Shown: positions 1 to 9,552 of the stretch, piece after piece
Layout: each line of letters begins with the position of its first letter
Numbering within the stretch: position 1 is the stretch's first letter
Assembly: GCA_965223435.1 (NCBI GenBank)
Contig: CBDCWQ010000023.1
Coordinates: 1,959,056 to 2,023,055 of the forward strand
Length of the DNA stretch: 64,000 nt
Source: CBDCWQ01 sp965223435
GTDB taxonomy: Bacteria; Myxococcota; Kuafuiibacteriia; Kuafuiibacteriales; Kuafuiibacteriaceae
Direction: 5' to 3'
Notes under the pieces: model-generated
What the model saw: the letters and a program-made list of their open reading frames with translations, nothing else
The model's database searches: none
Told to the model about the DNA's origin: nothing
Translations under genes and position numbers: made by a program

Positions 1-3000
1 GAAACGAGGTCGTGGAAGCAACCCATTGGGCCAGCGCTTGCTCATCCATGAGATGGGTTTTTAAACCAAAACCGAGGCTGCCGACGTCGACATGGGCCCG
101 TTCTTGAAAGCCAGGCCCGAGGTTGTGTTCCGCCCACGCATCTTGAAGATAGATGTGGACCAACGCTTCACCCACATCTTTTGTGGGGGGGACGTGGAGA
201 CTGGTTTTGGGGCCAAGTCTGCCCAAAAACGGCGTATCTTGAATTCGTGCGCCTACCGCGACTTCGCTCTTGGTGACGTACACCTGGAAGGCGTGGCGTG
301 CGCCCCAAGGTGCACCTTCGAGGCGAAGCTGGTCCTGAATCACGACCCAGTTCGCGAGCTGTTGGTCGTCGTTTACAATGGCCAGAGGATCAAAGCCGAA
401 ATCATTCTCAGGCGAAAAGCGACCTCTTTCGACGAAACCGGGGGCAAATTCTGCGTAGGCCCATTCGTCACCACGGTGAATGTAGACCATGGCTTCGCCC
501 CGCCCGAACGCACCGGGTCCGTAAACGGATCGCGTTCCTGAATGTCCCAAAGGATCGATGACGATGCGTCCCTGGCGCCGAAGGAACACTACGGCGTAAA
601 GCTGGGTCACCCTCGCTTGGGTGGACGCTCTTTCGAGCGGAAGCAAGACTTTGGGCACTGCCGGATTGGAGAAGGTTGCGGCCTCGACGGGCGGTGTGCT
701 GATGCGTACTTCGATCTGTGGCCCGGCGTCCCGGGTGTTTTCAGTCGACAACAATCGAACCGCATGAAGGCCGGACACCTTTGCGTGGATGTGGAGTCGC
801 CCGGGGGTTTCAGTCGGTTCAAGTCGTGCGAGGACCGGACCATCAGCCGAAGTGCCGATGACCTGCACCGCTTGGACAAGATCTGGGGGTCCATAGGGTT
901 GTGGCTTTCCTTCAACCAGGCGGACCACGTCGAGGGTTGCTGTCTGTTCGGCCTGAAGCAAAAATCCACCCGAGGTTGAGGCTCGGGTCTCGGGGTTCTG
1001 GAACATCCAGTAAGACGGGCAGGTGTGGCCCTCGACAGTGGTGACATAGGGCCCAAGGCCCTCGTCTTGGGCTTGGACTTCGACCTTCGCGAATCCGTCG
1101 CCTTGGGTGGTGCTCTGGCCGGCGATATGAACCACTTCGAACGTTGGAACAATCTGGCTTTCAGGCAACGTGGCCACCACGACTCGGGGAGCGTCGCCGA
1201 GGGTGGTGCAAAAAATCGGAGGCTCTACGGTGCCCCGCCGACTCTGTGTGCTCACAAACACTTGTCTGCTTGGCGTTGGCGCACGGTCCAGGACCAGCCA
1301 GAACCGAACCCGGCCATGGGCGTGCCCTCTGTCGACGAGCGTGATTCTGTGCGTGCCGGCGCCCACGGGCGTCGGCGACACCACGATCGGATTGCCCGGG
1401 GCGGGTGCTTCAAAGACGTGGTCCGACCCATCGCCCAAAAGGGTGGGGGCGAGTGAAGGGGCATCGATGGCCAGTTGAAGAAGTCCTGCTCCCTCATCGC
1501 CCAGACCCTGGGCCACAACACCCAGGTTTCGGCTTCCCTCAAGCACCACGTCGACGGTGAGGTCCGGATGATCGGCGTCGATGGTGCCCATTGCCACGTA
1601 AGCCACGACGCCATCGATGCGGCTGTCCACCGGAAGAAACTGGGATTCGTGGAGTGTGTGGTCGATGCTGGTCGGGAGGACGCCGCGCGCGCGGTGTTCT
1701 TGCGTGAGCTCGAACCGGTTTCGCCACGTCGCCCGTTCTTCACCGAGCACCAAGGTTTCGGCCAGCGCTTCAAAATCGGCCTTGGAGAACACGCCGGTCA
1801 GCATGGTTTGGTGCATGACCGCGGGGGGCAAGTTTAGCTGCTCGGCGGTTTGGACCAGATCTCCTCCCGCCTCCTGGTTCAAGAGCCGCCGGAGCCAAAC
1901 CACGTTGTTTCGCTGCTTTTGGCTGATGGTCCTCCATGGATGAGGTGCGGCTACGCCGAAGAAGCGCCACACGACGCCGGAGGGGCGTTTGCTGAGCGCC
2001 CTCAGCTCGACGGCCTCGCGTGTCCAGTATGTGGGTGCGCCGGGGTTCCATGCTTCGACGGGGTCGAGTCCCCAAAACTCGTAGTGAAGCTCATTGGCCT
2101 CATTCGAGGCCGCCGAATCGATAAGCGTCGTGGTCGCGTGTTCGAGCCGGGTGCGCAGTGCGGTGGTCAGGTCTTCGACACTAGGCCCGGTACCCCATGC
2201 GGTCGGGCATGCGGGCCGGGTTTCGGCCGCAAGGTCCCGGTCAAGAACACAAGCCCTCTTCAGCTGGTCCCTTGTTGACCGGTCGCTCCCAGACGCCGAA
2301 CTTCCCCCCCAAACGTAGCCCATGAAGAAAGTCTCCCCGTCTGCGTCGCGGGCGCCGTTTTCGGCGTGGGCTCCAGAACCTTCTGGGTTGTCGTCTGCGG
2401 GGTGCGATGCCGCATCGGCATGCCGAGTGCCGTCTTCTTTCCTGTCGGACGGCGGCGGTCTGACGTAGAGCTCGTTGACCAGCTGGGAAAAGCGCTGCTT
2501 GTGGTGGTGGACGGCCATGACCACGCCCAGCTTGGCGGTTCGGGTACCAAGGCGTTTGCTGAGGCGTTTCGAAAATACGTCGCTGGTGGTGTGGCAGGAA
2601 ATACCGAGGACGGTTTTTAGGGTGGTGGCGAGCGTTTGGGCACCGGGCGGGGAGGATTCACACAAGTTTTCGAGCGCCCACACCGTTTCTTCGACCGCCG
2701 CCACGAAGGGTTGCTGCTCGTACCCCTTGGCCCAGTGGATGGAGGACACGCCTTTCAGGAGTTGCGCTTGGGCAAAGCGAATTTGATGAAGGCGAAGAAC
2801 CCAGTGATCAAAAATGTAGCTTTCGGGTTCCGATGCCAAAAGGGCGTACAGTGATTCGGCGAACAAGTTGTGTAGGGCTTCTTGGGTGTGGGCACGGCTG
2901 GGGAGTGCGGTTCCGCCCAGCCCGGCGTCCGAAAATGGCATCCAAAGATGGGGTCCAGCTTCGACGCCGAACACCCCCAAAGGTGCGTGGGCTAGAAGAA

Positions 3001-6000
3001 AACGCGCCTGCTTTTCGCTTGAACGGTCGACGGCGCGCATGTGTTTGGCGTAGTGCGACCAAAAAAGCTCTTCAAATCGTGGATCAAAGCGGCCGGCCGC
3101 ACGGAGGACAAAGGCCTGGCCGCTCGGCTGAAAAAACAAGGATGCTGCACCAGGGCGCTCGGAGATTGATGCGGTGGAACCAGGGCTCATGATCTGCTCG
3201 ACGATGGAGAGGCCATGGTCCATCATGCCTTCGTGAATCGCAAAAAGGCCCAAAGCGACTCGGTCCGAAAAAGACAAAACTTGGCCGGGATGTTCTGTGA
3301 TGGCTTCGGCGTGTTGACTCAGCTCGGTGCGAAGAAAGTCTTTTTCGGAAAAGCGGCGCGCGAAGGTCCCTTCAGCCCATTCGAAAAGGAAAAAGGCAAG
3401 CATCTGGGTTTGGGGCGCCGCGTTGAGCACCTGTTTGCTTGTCATGGTCGGTAAGGCATGGGCCAGTATGGTGAGCGCCTGGTCTCGGACGGGGCTTGCG
3501 CGGTGTAAAAGCGCGAAGCGTGTAAGCGCATAGTAGGCGAGAACCTCGTCGGTGACCGCATAGGCCTTGGGCGAAGGATCTTCGCGCAAAAGCGGCCAGT
3601 CGACTTGACCATTGTAGTCGGCATGTGCGCCCGCCCGGGCGTCGAGCAGCTCGGTCGCCACCGCCTCGGCATCGCTTTGACGACCCACATGGGTGAGGGC
3701 CATCAGCGTCCAACTCTGGTTGCGAATGGACGGCGCCGGGTTGCGGCCGGGTGCGGTCTCGAGTGGGCTGGATCCGTCCGGATTGGACTCAATTGGGGCC
3801 CCGCGTTCGGTCTCGGGAATTGCAGTGGATGCGGATACCCACGGCGTAAGGGCTTCAAGTGCCTCGCGGGTGATGTTTCGCACTTGGGCGACCGACTGGG
3901 ATGCCGCATTCCCATAGTGTCCAAGGGGGCGATCTTGGCTTTGGCGTTGCTGTTGTTCGTAGTCCCGCGTCCGAATAAACCAAATAGCGGCCGTGCTCGA
4001 CTGCAAAAGGGTCGAGAGGTTTTGAATCCGTTGACTCGAGTACACAAAGCCGTGGTCTTGAACAAAAACTTGCATCCAGTACCAAAGTTCTTGGCCTACC
4101 GAAGAAAAGTACGGCGCATCCGGATGGCCTTCATTTTGGTCGGCAAACCGCCACAAACCCAGAATCAAACCGAGAGTGGCTTCAACGTGGTACGATCGGG
4201 GCTGCTTTTTTTGCTCTTCCTCGCTCAGGTCGATGTACGGGTCACGAAAATCGCGTGGAAAGTAGTGTGTGCCAAGATATCTTCGCTCTTGGGGGGCATC
4301 GGAAAAACCGAGCTCCTTGACGAAGGTTTCAATCGTGTAGTGAAGGCAGGCGGCGAGTTTTTTGGTCCGATCTTCGTCAAGGCTGTTCACGTCGACCGCA
4401 AGGGATAGCCAGCTACAGTTGTCGATGGCCGAAAACGGACTCGGTCTAAATCGATTTGCGTCGTCGAAGTGGCCGCCGGTGATGATCCTTTTTTGCTCCC
4501 CGTCCCAAAGCAAAGTAAAAATGGCGTGGCGCAAGCTATCTCGCCAGTTCCGTAGCTCGCCCTCATCGAGTCCAAGAGCGGCATGATGTTCGAGCGCGTG
4601 ATTGAGGACGCTCAGAACGTCGACGTTGTGCTCGGTGACCACATTCTTCGCGCGAATCGGCGTATGTTGGTCGCCATACCCGAGCTCATCGAGAATTGCG
4701 TAGTACTCGGTCCCGGTGCGGGCTACGCTCAACTCTTGGGCGGTGATGCCCGCAGCGACAAGGCCCGAAGGGGTGCGCATGCTCATCAGTCCGCGAAGTG
4801 CGGCCTGGTAGCAGCCGAGATACTCCGCCTTGGTGAATGCCTGGCCCGCCTTGTCTTGCATGGAGCGGTAGGTCTTCGAGGTCAAGAACGTTCCGAGACC
4901 ATGGACGGCCCAGGCATTGGCGCCGGTGACCAGCCGAACATCTTTCCAATCATCGCCACGGGTGTTGGTCGAAAAGTGCCACCCGAGAATCGTCGACCGT
5001 TCCGTGTCCCACTTTGCCTCTAGGCATAGCCACGTGGCCATCGCTTTGGCTTTGGCGCGATCGTCTTCCGCTTGCGCCTGGTCCAAAGCAATGCCCTGGG
5101 TGTAGACCCAGACCCGTTCGAAGGCTGCGAGTTTTTCGGAGTCTTTGTTCTGGGCGTCGTGGACAAACTCGCGCTGGATGCCGGCCTCCTGGTTGTACAG
5201 CCGGTTGCGAAGGCGAACGGCGCGCTGGTCGTTGCCATCGATGTTGGCCGGCAATACGAATTGACCCTGCGTGAGGTCGATGCTCGATTCATCCAGGACA
5301 CCCGGCACGGTCCATACGGTTGCCAGGGCCGCGCCTGGAAAAGGCCATTCATTCTGCGAAAGGGTTGGTCCAAAGGAGGCCCCTACCGATGGAACCGCAG
5401 TCGACTCCGCGAGGTGGAGAGCGGACGAAAGAAAGTCGACACCGAGATCGGCGGCCGTAGGCGCGCTCCCTCGGTGCACACCGGAATCGGTGGGTGGCGC
5501 CGTGTAGAGCGGTGGCTTGGCCGCTTCGTGGTCACGGCCGAGACCGACCGGCGACGGGGGTGCGCTCGAATCGGACGCGTTGACTCTGACCTGACTGGAT
5601 GCGGACGGATTCTGGGACGGTCCGAAAAGATCCGGGACAGTACTTGGTGTCGCTGAAGCCGAGACCGCCATGTGGTATTGGTTTTCGAGCCGAAAGGTGA
5701 ACTTTGTGGCTCGGCCTTCGGTAAGGTCGCCCTCGGCCGAAACCGCCACCGTGGGTTCGATGCGTTCGGGGGGCAATCTGGTGGCGCGCGCGAGGGCCAG
5801 CGCTTCCGTTGGGTTGTGGGCCTCTCCTGTGTCGTGCACCCATCCGGCCATGATAAGCTCGTCATAGATCGCAAGCGTGGGCACGCCCTCGAGGCGGCTG
5901 GCGTGGGGGGTGTGGGCATTTTTTAGAAGGGCCTTGGAGGGCAGGGTGCCGCTTAGGGCTTCCTGATGGAAGGTGTTGCCGTCGGTGCTCCGTGAGGCCC

Positions 6001-8011
6001 AGATTTCACCACGCGGCCGCAACTCAGACGCCTCTTCGTCTCGGGCTTTATAGTACAGAACGATGATTTCTTGGGTCGTCGCACCGACTTGCGGCATATG
6101 GCCTCGACCTACGGTTTTGGCTTCGGACCACGTTTTTCCGCCGTCTTCGGAAAACGACAACGCGATGGCGTTCGGTGCGGGGGCACTGGGGTCTGGTGAC
6201 GGGCCGCGCTCATAGGCGGCATAAAGCCGCCCCCCAGGGGCGGTCAATAGACGCGGACGGGAAGGCCAAAGGGCGACGTCATCGAGAACGTCGACGGTTG
6301 CGATCCGCCATTTGGGAGTCGTCTTCCACGAATCGGAGATCAAGGGATGCTGGGCGACTTGGATCCGGTGTTGCCGGTGCCAGGTTCCTTCGTACAGGAA
6401 TTGCCACCGATATCCGAGCTCGCCAAGCTGGGCTTCATCGCCGGGTTCCGCCGCTTGTTTCCACGTTTTCTGCCAGCCGATGACGTGTCGCGTAGGCGTG
6501 GCGTCTCCGGTCACGCGGTCGCTGTAAACCGGCTGGGCCATCATCCGAGCCCAAAGTGGATTCACGACGGGAAGATTGTCCCACATCAAGGTTTGTCGGG
6601 CGATGATGCTGACTTTCTCGCCGTCCACGTGAAGCGATGGGGACGTGACAAAGCGCTCCTCGGTCCGGGTCCTGGTGGTTTCAGTCGGTTGGTATGATTC
6701 TTCGCACCAACAGTTTTCACATCGGCACTTTGTTTTGTCCGGCGCGTAGTAGGCGAGGTACTTGACCGTTTCTTGTGTCGATTCGCTGTGGTTTTGGTCA
6801 AAGACGTTGGCTGGGGGGCCGGAAAGATCCCGAAGGTAATACGCCTTGTTGCGTTCACCCCAGACAAGGTGATGCCCGCCGCTGCGATCGTAGGCGGTAT
6901 CGATGCCTCGTTTCCAGGCGGCGCCCGCCCGGATCTCGAGGAACGACTCACGCCAAGATACACCTCCGTCGTGACTTTGTTGCACCTGCACCCGGTGGTT
7001 ATCCGGTTCCTCGGTGATCCAGGCGACCGTCAACTCGGGTCCATGGACCGCCAAAGCCACTTCTTGGATCCGCGCGCCGGGTGTGCTGGTGTAAAGCACA
7101 CGGGGTTTGTCAAAGCTTCCCGGTTTGCCCGCTTTGGAGCTTCGCGTGTAGACGACCTTGTCTTGGGTACCGCCGCCTCCCATCCGGATGAACGTCGCAT
7201 GGGCGTATAGGACACCCTCGATGGAGGAGACCCCGAGTTTTGGCTGCGCCGCGAGCGAAGTGGAGGCGACCGCGATAGAGGGCGTTTCGAAGGCAAAGGG
7301 TGCTTTTGGACCAAGCAGAGATGGCGCGTCGACTTCGATGATTTCGGAGCGCGTGGACTCCCACTGACGGCCTCCACCCTCGACCACTGAGGTGACGTAA
7401 AACCGAAAAGGTCCAGGCGTTCTGAGCGGGTACTCGAAGGTGTTCCCGTCCACCAGGGCGACCGGGTCTTCGTTTTGGTACACTCTGGTTCGAAGTGAAA
7501 TGCCAGCGGGAATGGGGCTGCGATTGGAAAAAAACCGGGGCGACGACCAAAAGAGCTGCATGGACCCCGAGCGCAGCAGTCCCCGAAGCTGAAAAGGTGC
7601 TTCGGGATGAAACTGCTCTTGTTCTGACAACGAAGGCAAACCGGCGTGGGCCGGTTCGGCAAAAACCCAGACAAGCGTTCCTGCCGCGGGGGCTTCGCCG
7701 GCGATAGGCTGTGGATGTCGAACCCAAGTTTGGGCATCCGCAACCGAAGCAGTCACTGCCATCGATGCGGTCGCGGACCACACGTGGAGGTTTGGGAGTA
7801 AGGCTTCGCGGCTTTGTGGCCAATGGAGGAGGTTCCAGCCAGGCTTAGGCGCGGTCCGGTCCGACGTCTGGCCTGCCGGTTGATCGAGGCCACCGTCGTC
7901 TGTTGCCATGGCGGGGCCGAGGGGGCAAAAGAGGGCAGCCGAAACCAAAAGGAGCGTCACTCGCCGAACGAGGCGATCCCAAAAAGCAAAAGATGCGCAC
8001 TTGTCGGTCAA
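1..8011 (-). CDS. Giant exported protein with Asp-box repeats, partial (C-terminus beyond left edge)
   Basis: One minus-strand frame stays open for about 2,670 codons down to base 1 and has no stop, so the C-terminus is missing. The N-terminus has RR followed by a hydrophobic stretch ending in AMA before TDDGG, a good signal peptide. Asp-box (BNR, sialidase-like propeller) motifs SHDGGVSW, SEDGGKTW and STDGNTF lie near residues 346, 621 and 675. A helical region near 970-1130 has YTQGIALDQ, TGANAW and EHNVD, which recalls (alpha/alpha)-toroid glycosidase-like proteins, but this is only resemblance. The C-terminal part in view has two related segments (GEAMVYI and GEALVHI) 109 residues apart. 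Start is uncertain: TTG at 8011 is chosen to keep a charged n-region; GTG at 7960 is the alternative. Function is unknown; a secreted or surface protein acting on glycans or adhering is possible. Confidence 0.8.
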   Translation of the reverse strand, partial: MTDKCASFAFWDRLVRRVTLLLVSAALFCPLGPAMATDDGGLDQPAGQTSDRTAPKPGWNLLHWPQSREALLPNLHVWSATASMAVTASVADAQTWVRHPQPIAGEAPAAGTLVWVFAEPAHAGLPSLSEQEQFHPEAPFQLRGLLRSGSMQLFWSSPRFFSNRSPIPAGISLRTRVYQNEDPVALVDGNTFEYPLRTPGPFRFYVTSVVEGGGRQWESTRSEIIEVDAPSLLGPKAPFAFETPSIAVASTSLAAQPKLGVSSIEGVLYAHATFIRMGGGGTQDKVVYTRSSKAGKPGSFDKPRVLYTSTPGARIQEVALAVHGPELTVAWITEEPDNHRVQVQQSHDGGVSWRESFLEIRAGAAWKRGIDTAYDRSGGHHLVWGERNKAYYLRDLSGPPANVFDQNHSESTQETVKYLAYYAPDKTKCRCENCWCEESYQPTETTRTRTEERFVTSPSLHVDGEKVSIIARQTLMWDNLPVVNPLWARMMAQPVYSDRVTGDATPTRHVIGWQKTWKQAAEPGDEAQLGELGYRWQFLYEGTWHRQHRIQVAQHPLISDSWKTTPKWRIATVDVLDDVALWPSRPRLLTAPGGRLYAAYERGPSPDPSAPAPNAIALSFSEDGGKTWSEAKTVGRGHMPQVGATTQEIIVLYYKARDEEASELRPRGEIWASRSTDGNTFHQEALSGTLPSKALLKNAHTPHASRLEGVPTLAIYDELIMAGWVHDTGEAHNPTEALALARATRLPPERIEPTVAVSAEGDLTEGRATKFTFRLENQYHMAVSASATPSTVPDLFGPSQNPSASSQVRVNASDSSAPPSPVGLGRDHEAAKPPLYTAPPTDSGVHRGSAPTAADLGVDFLSSALHLAESTAVPSVGASFGPTLSQNEWPFPGAALATVWTVPGVLDESSIDLTQGQFVLPANIDGNDQRAVRLRNRLYNQEAGIQREFVHDAQNKDSEKLAAFERVWVYTQGIALDQAQAEDDRAKAKAMATWLCLEAKWDTERSTILGWHFSTNTRGDDWKDVRLVTGANAWAVHGLGTFLTSKTYRSMQDKAGQAFTKAEYLGCYQAALRGLMSMRTPSGLVAAGITAQELSVARTGTEYYAILDELGYGDQHTPIRAKNVVTEHNVDVLSVLNHALEHHAALGLDEGELRNWRDSLRHAIFTLLWDGEQKRIITGGHFDDANRFRPSPFSAIDNCSWLSLAVDVNSLDEDRTKKLAACLHYTIETFVKELGFSDAPQERRYLGTHYFPRDFRDPYIDLSEEEQKKQPRSYHVEATLGLILGLWRFADQNEGHPDAPYFSSVGQELWYWMQVFVQDHGFVYSSQRIQNLSTLLQSSTAAIWFIRTRDYEQQQRQSQDRPLGHYGNAASQSVAQVRNITREALEALTPWVSASTAIPETERGAPIESNPDGSSPLETAPGRNPAPSIRNQSWTLMALTHVGRQSDAEAVATELLDARAGAHADYNGQVDWPLLREDPSPKAYAVTDEVLAYYALTRFALLHRASPVRDQALTILAHALPTMTSKQVLNAAPQTQMLAFFLFEWAEGTFARRFSEKDFLRTELSQHAEAITEHPGQVLSFSDRVALGLFAIHEGMMDHGLSIVEQIMSPGSTASISERPGAASLFFQPSGQAFVLRAAGRFDPRFEELFWSHYAKHMRAVDRSSEKQARFLLAHAPLGVFGVEAGPHLWMPFSDAGLGGTALPSRAHTQEALHNLFAESLYALLASEPESYIFDHWVLRLHQIRFAQAQLLKGVSSIHWAKGYEQQPFVAAVEETVWALENLCESSPPGAQTLATTLKTVLGISCHTTSDVFSKRLSKRLGTRTAKLGVVMAVHHHKQRFSQLVNELYVRPPPSDRKEDGTRHADAASHPADDNPEGSGAHAENGARDADGETFFMGYVWGGSSASGSDRSTRDQLKRACVLDRDLAAETRPACPTAWGTGPSVEDLTTALRTRLEHATTTLIDSAASNEANELHYEFWGLDPVEAWNPGAPTYWTREAVELRALSKRPSGVVWRFFGVAAPHPWRTISQKQRNNVVWLRRLLNQEAGGDLVQTAEQLNLPPAVMHQTMLTGVFSKADFEALAETLVLGEERATWRNRFELTQEHRARGVLPTSIDHTLHESQFLPVDSRIDGVVAYVAMGTIDADHPDLTVDVVLEGSRNLGVVAQGLGDEGAGLLQLAIDAPSLAPTLLGDGSDHVFEAPAPGNPIVVSPTPVGAGTHRITLVDRGHAHGRVRFWLVLDRAPTPSRQVFVSTQSRRGTVEPPIFCTTLGDAPRVVVATLPESQIVPTFEVVHIAGQSTTQGDGFAKVEVQAQDEGLGPYVTTVEGHTCPSYWMFQNPETRASTSGGFLLQAEQTATLDVVRLVEGKPQPYGPPDLVQAVQVIGTSADGPVLARLEPTETPGRLHIHAKVSGLHAVRLLSTENTRDAGPQIEVRISTPPVEAATFSNPAVPKVLLPLERASTQARVTQLYAVVFLRRQGRIVIDPLGHSGTRSVYGPGAFGRGEAMVYIHRGDEWAYAEFAPGFVERGRFSPENDFGFDPLAIVNDDQQLANWVVIQDQLRLEGAPWGARHAFQVYVTKSEVAVGARIQDTPFLGRLGPKTSLHVPPTKDVGEALVHIYLQDAWAEHNLGPGFQERAHVDVGSLGFGLKTHLMDEQALAQWVASTTSF

Positions 8012-8377
8012 CGCAGATTCTTCACCACCGCTACGTAACAGTGTCAATGAAGGTTTCTGACTAAGGGTCCGATTTAATTGCCCTGAACCTTGGAACAATC
8101 CGCGGGTTTGCCCGTCGGGATCTGGACCGTGCAGCCGTCTCCGCGTTTTCTCCGGGGCCCTTTGTCGGCCGTCCATTCGTAGGGACTTTTGACGGGTCTT
8201 TCGGATCTGGAGGGCCGCGCTTGACTTGGGGGAAAAAAAGCGTGCGTTGTTTGCGGGTGGGTTTGGGGGACGCGGCCTTGGGGACGAGGCGTGCACTTTT
8301 GACACTGTTCGCGCAAGCGATGGGCCCAAGGATGTCGGTTGCTGAGGGCATCGCCCAATGGGTGGAGGTTTGTCGTG
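8012..8377. other. Intergenic region between giant gene and ruvB
   Basis: No confident gene. On the minus strand two overlapping frames (about 8061-8351 and 8074-8340) each look coding over part of their length: one frame has coding-like bias early, the other ends sensibly in GDGCTVQIPTGK and a TAA at 8074. This could be a frameshifted remnant of a small gene. A TTGACA box on the minus strand at 8045-8040 could be part of the promoter of the giant gene, but no good -10 follows it. Confidence 0.3.
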
Positions 8378-9406
8378 ATGTCTGAAGACCGAGAACAAGC
8401 CCGGCCCCTATCAGGGCACAAGCGGAGCGAAGATCTCCCCCTTGACTATGCCCTGAGGCCCCGGACTTTTTCCGAGTACGTGGGGCAGGCGAAGCTTAAG
8501 GACAACCTGCGGATTTTTACCCAGGCGGCCAAAAGCCGGGGCGAGCCGGTGGACCACATGTTGTTTTGGGGGCCGCCGGGCCTGGGTAAGACCAGCTTGG
8601 CCCATATTATTGCGACCGAAATGGGGAGTCAGCTTCACGTGACCTCGGGGCCGGCGATCGAGAAGAAAGGCGACCTTGCCGGGATTCTCACCAGCCTCGA
8701 GGCCCAAGATGTGCTGTTTGTGGACGAGATTCATCGGCTCACGCCTGCCCTCGAAGAAAACCTCTATCCGGCGATGGAGGAGTTTCGGTTTGATATCGTC
8801 ATTGGCGAGGGCCCGCATGCGCGAACCATGACCCTTCCGGTCCCCCGGTTTACATTGATCGGTGCCACCACCCGTTCCGGTCTGCTTTCGAGCCCGCTTC
8901 GGGATCGATTTGGGTTCATGGCCCGCCTCCAGTTTTATACGCCCGCGGAACTCCAAGAGATCGTGTTGAGGTCGGCCGATCGCTTGGGCACCGCCATCGA
9001 TCCGTTGGGTGCTCAAGAGATTTCTATGCGGTCTCGCGGCACCCCCCGGGTGGCGAACCGATTGCTCAGAAGGCTACGGGATTTTGCCCAGGTTCTGGGG
9101 GACGGCTGTGTCAGTCAGAAAATCGCCCGGGACGGTCTCGAAGCCCTGGAGATCGACTCTGCAGGGTTTGACATCATGGATCGACGCTTGCTCTCCAACA
9201 TCATTGAGCGTTTTGATGGTGGACCGGTGGGCCTCGATACCCTCGCGGCATCGCTGGGAGAAGAATCGGGTACCATCGAGGATGTCTACGAACCGTTCCT
9301 GATCCAGGAGGGTTACCTGAAACGAACCCCTCGAGGACGGGTGGCCACGGCCCGTGCCCACGATCACCTCAATCTGGCGAAAAGGTCGCAGCCGTCGCTC
9401 CTCTAG
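8378..9406 (+). CDS. ruvB: Holliday junction branch-migration helicase RuvB
   Basis: RuvB is the hexameric AAA+ motor that drives branch migration of Holliday junctions with RuvA in recombinational repair. The protein is 342 residues, normal for the family. Walker A GPPGLGKT is at residues 65-72 and Walker B DEIH at 116-119. Sensor 1 (GATTRSG), the arginine-finger segment LRDRFG and the C-terminal winged-helix domain are all present. The ATG at 8378 is preferred over an in-frame start 39 bases upstream because GGAGG at 8364-8368 sits 9 bases before it. ruvA and ruvC are not adjacent. Confidence 0.97.
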   Translation: MSEDREQARPLSGHKRSEDLPLDYALRPRTFSEYVGQAKLKDNLRIFTQAAKSRGEPVDHMLFWGPPGLGKTSLAHIIATEMGSQLHVTSGPAIEKKGDLAGILTSLEAQDVLFVDEIHRLTPALEENLYPAMEEFRFDIVIGEGPHARTMTLPVPRFTLIGATTRSGLLSSPLRDRFGFMARLQFYTPAELQEIVLRSADRLGTAIDPLGAQEISMRSRGTPRVANRLLRRLRDFAQVLGDGCVSQKIARDGLEALEIDSAGFDIMDRRLLSNIIERFDGGPVGLDTLAASLGEESGTIEDVYEPFLIQEGYLKRTPRGRVATARAHDHLNLAKRSQPSLL

Positions 9407-9443
9407 TGATTTTTTGAATACACCGTATACAAATTGCCACAAC

Positions 9444-9472
9444 TTGATCCCCATCGCAAAAAACCCTATATA
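9444..9472 (+). promoter_or_regulatory. Candidate sigma-70 promoter for lpxC
   Basis: TTGATC at 9444-9449 and TATATA at 9467-9472 are separated by exactly 17 bases, in an AT-rich patch that stands out from the surrounding GC-rich DNA. It lies about 80 bases before the lpxC start. Match by eye only. Confidence 0.5.
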
Positions 9473-9552
9473 AGCTAACCACCCCGTTAGACACGCTAGG
9501 CGCTGGACCTATTGGTCTGGCTCGGATATTGCTCCCACGGCCGGTGGGCACC

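Noticed and set aside
8299..8327. TTGACA upstream of ruvB as a promoter
   Set aside because: The sequence 17 bases downstream is GGGCCC, so no -10 element supports it.
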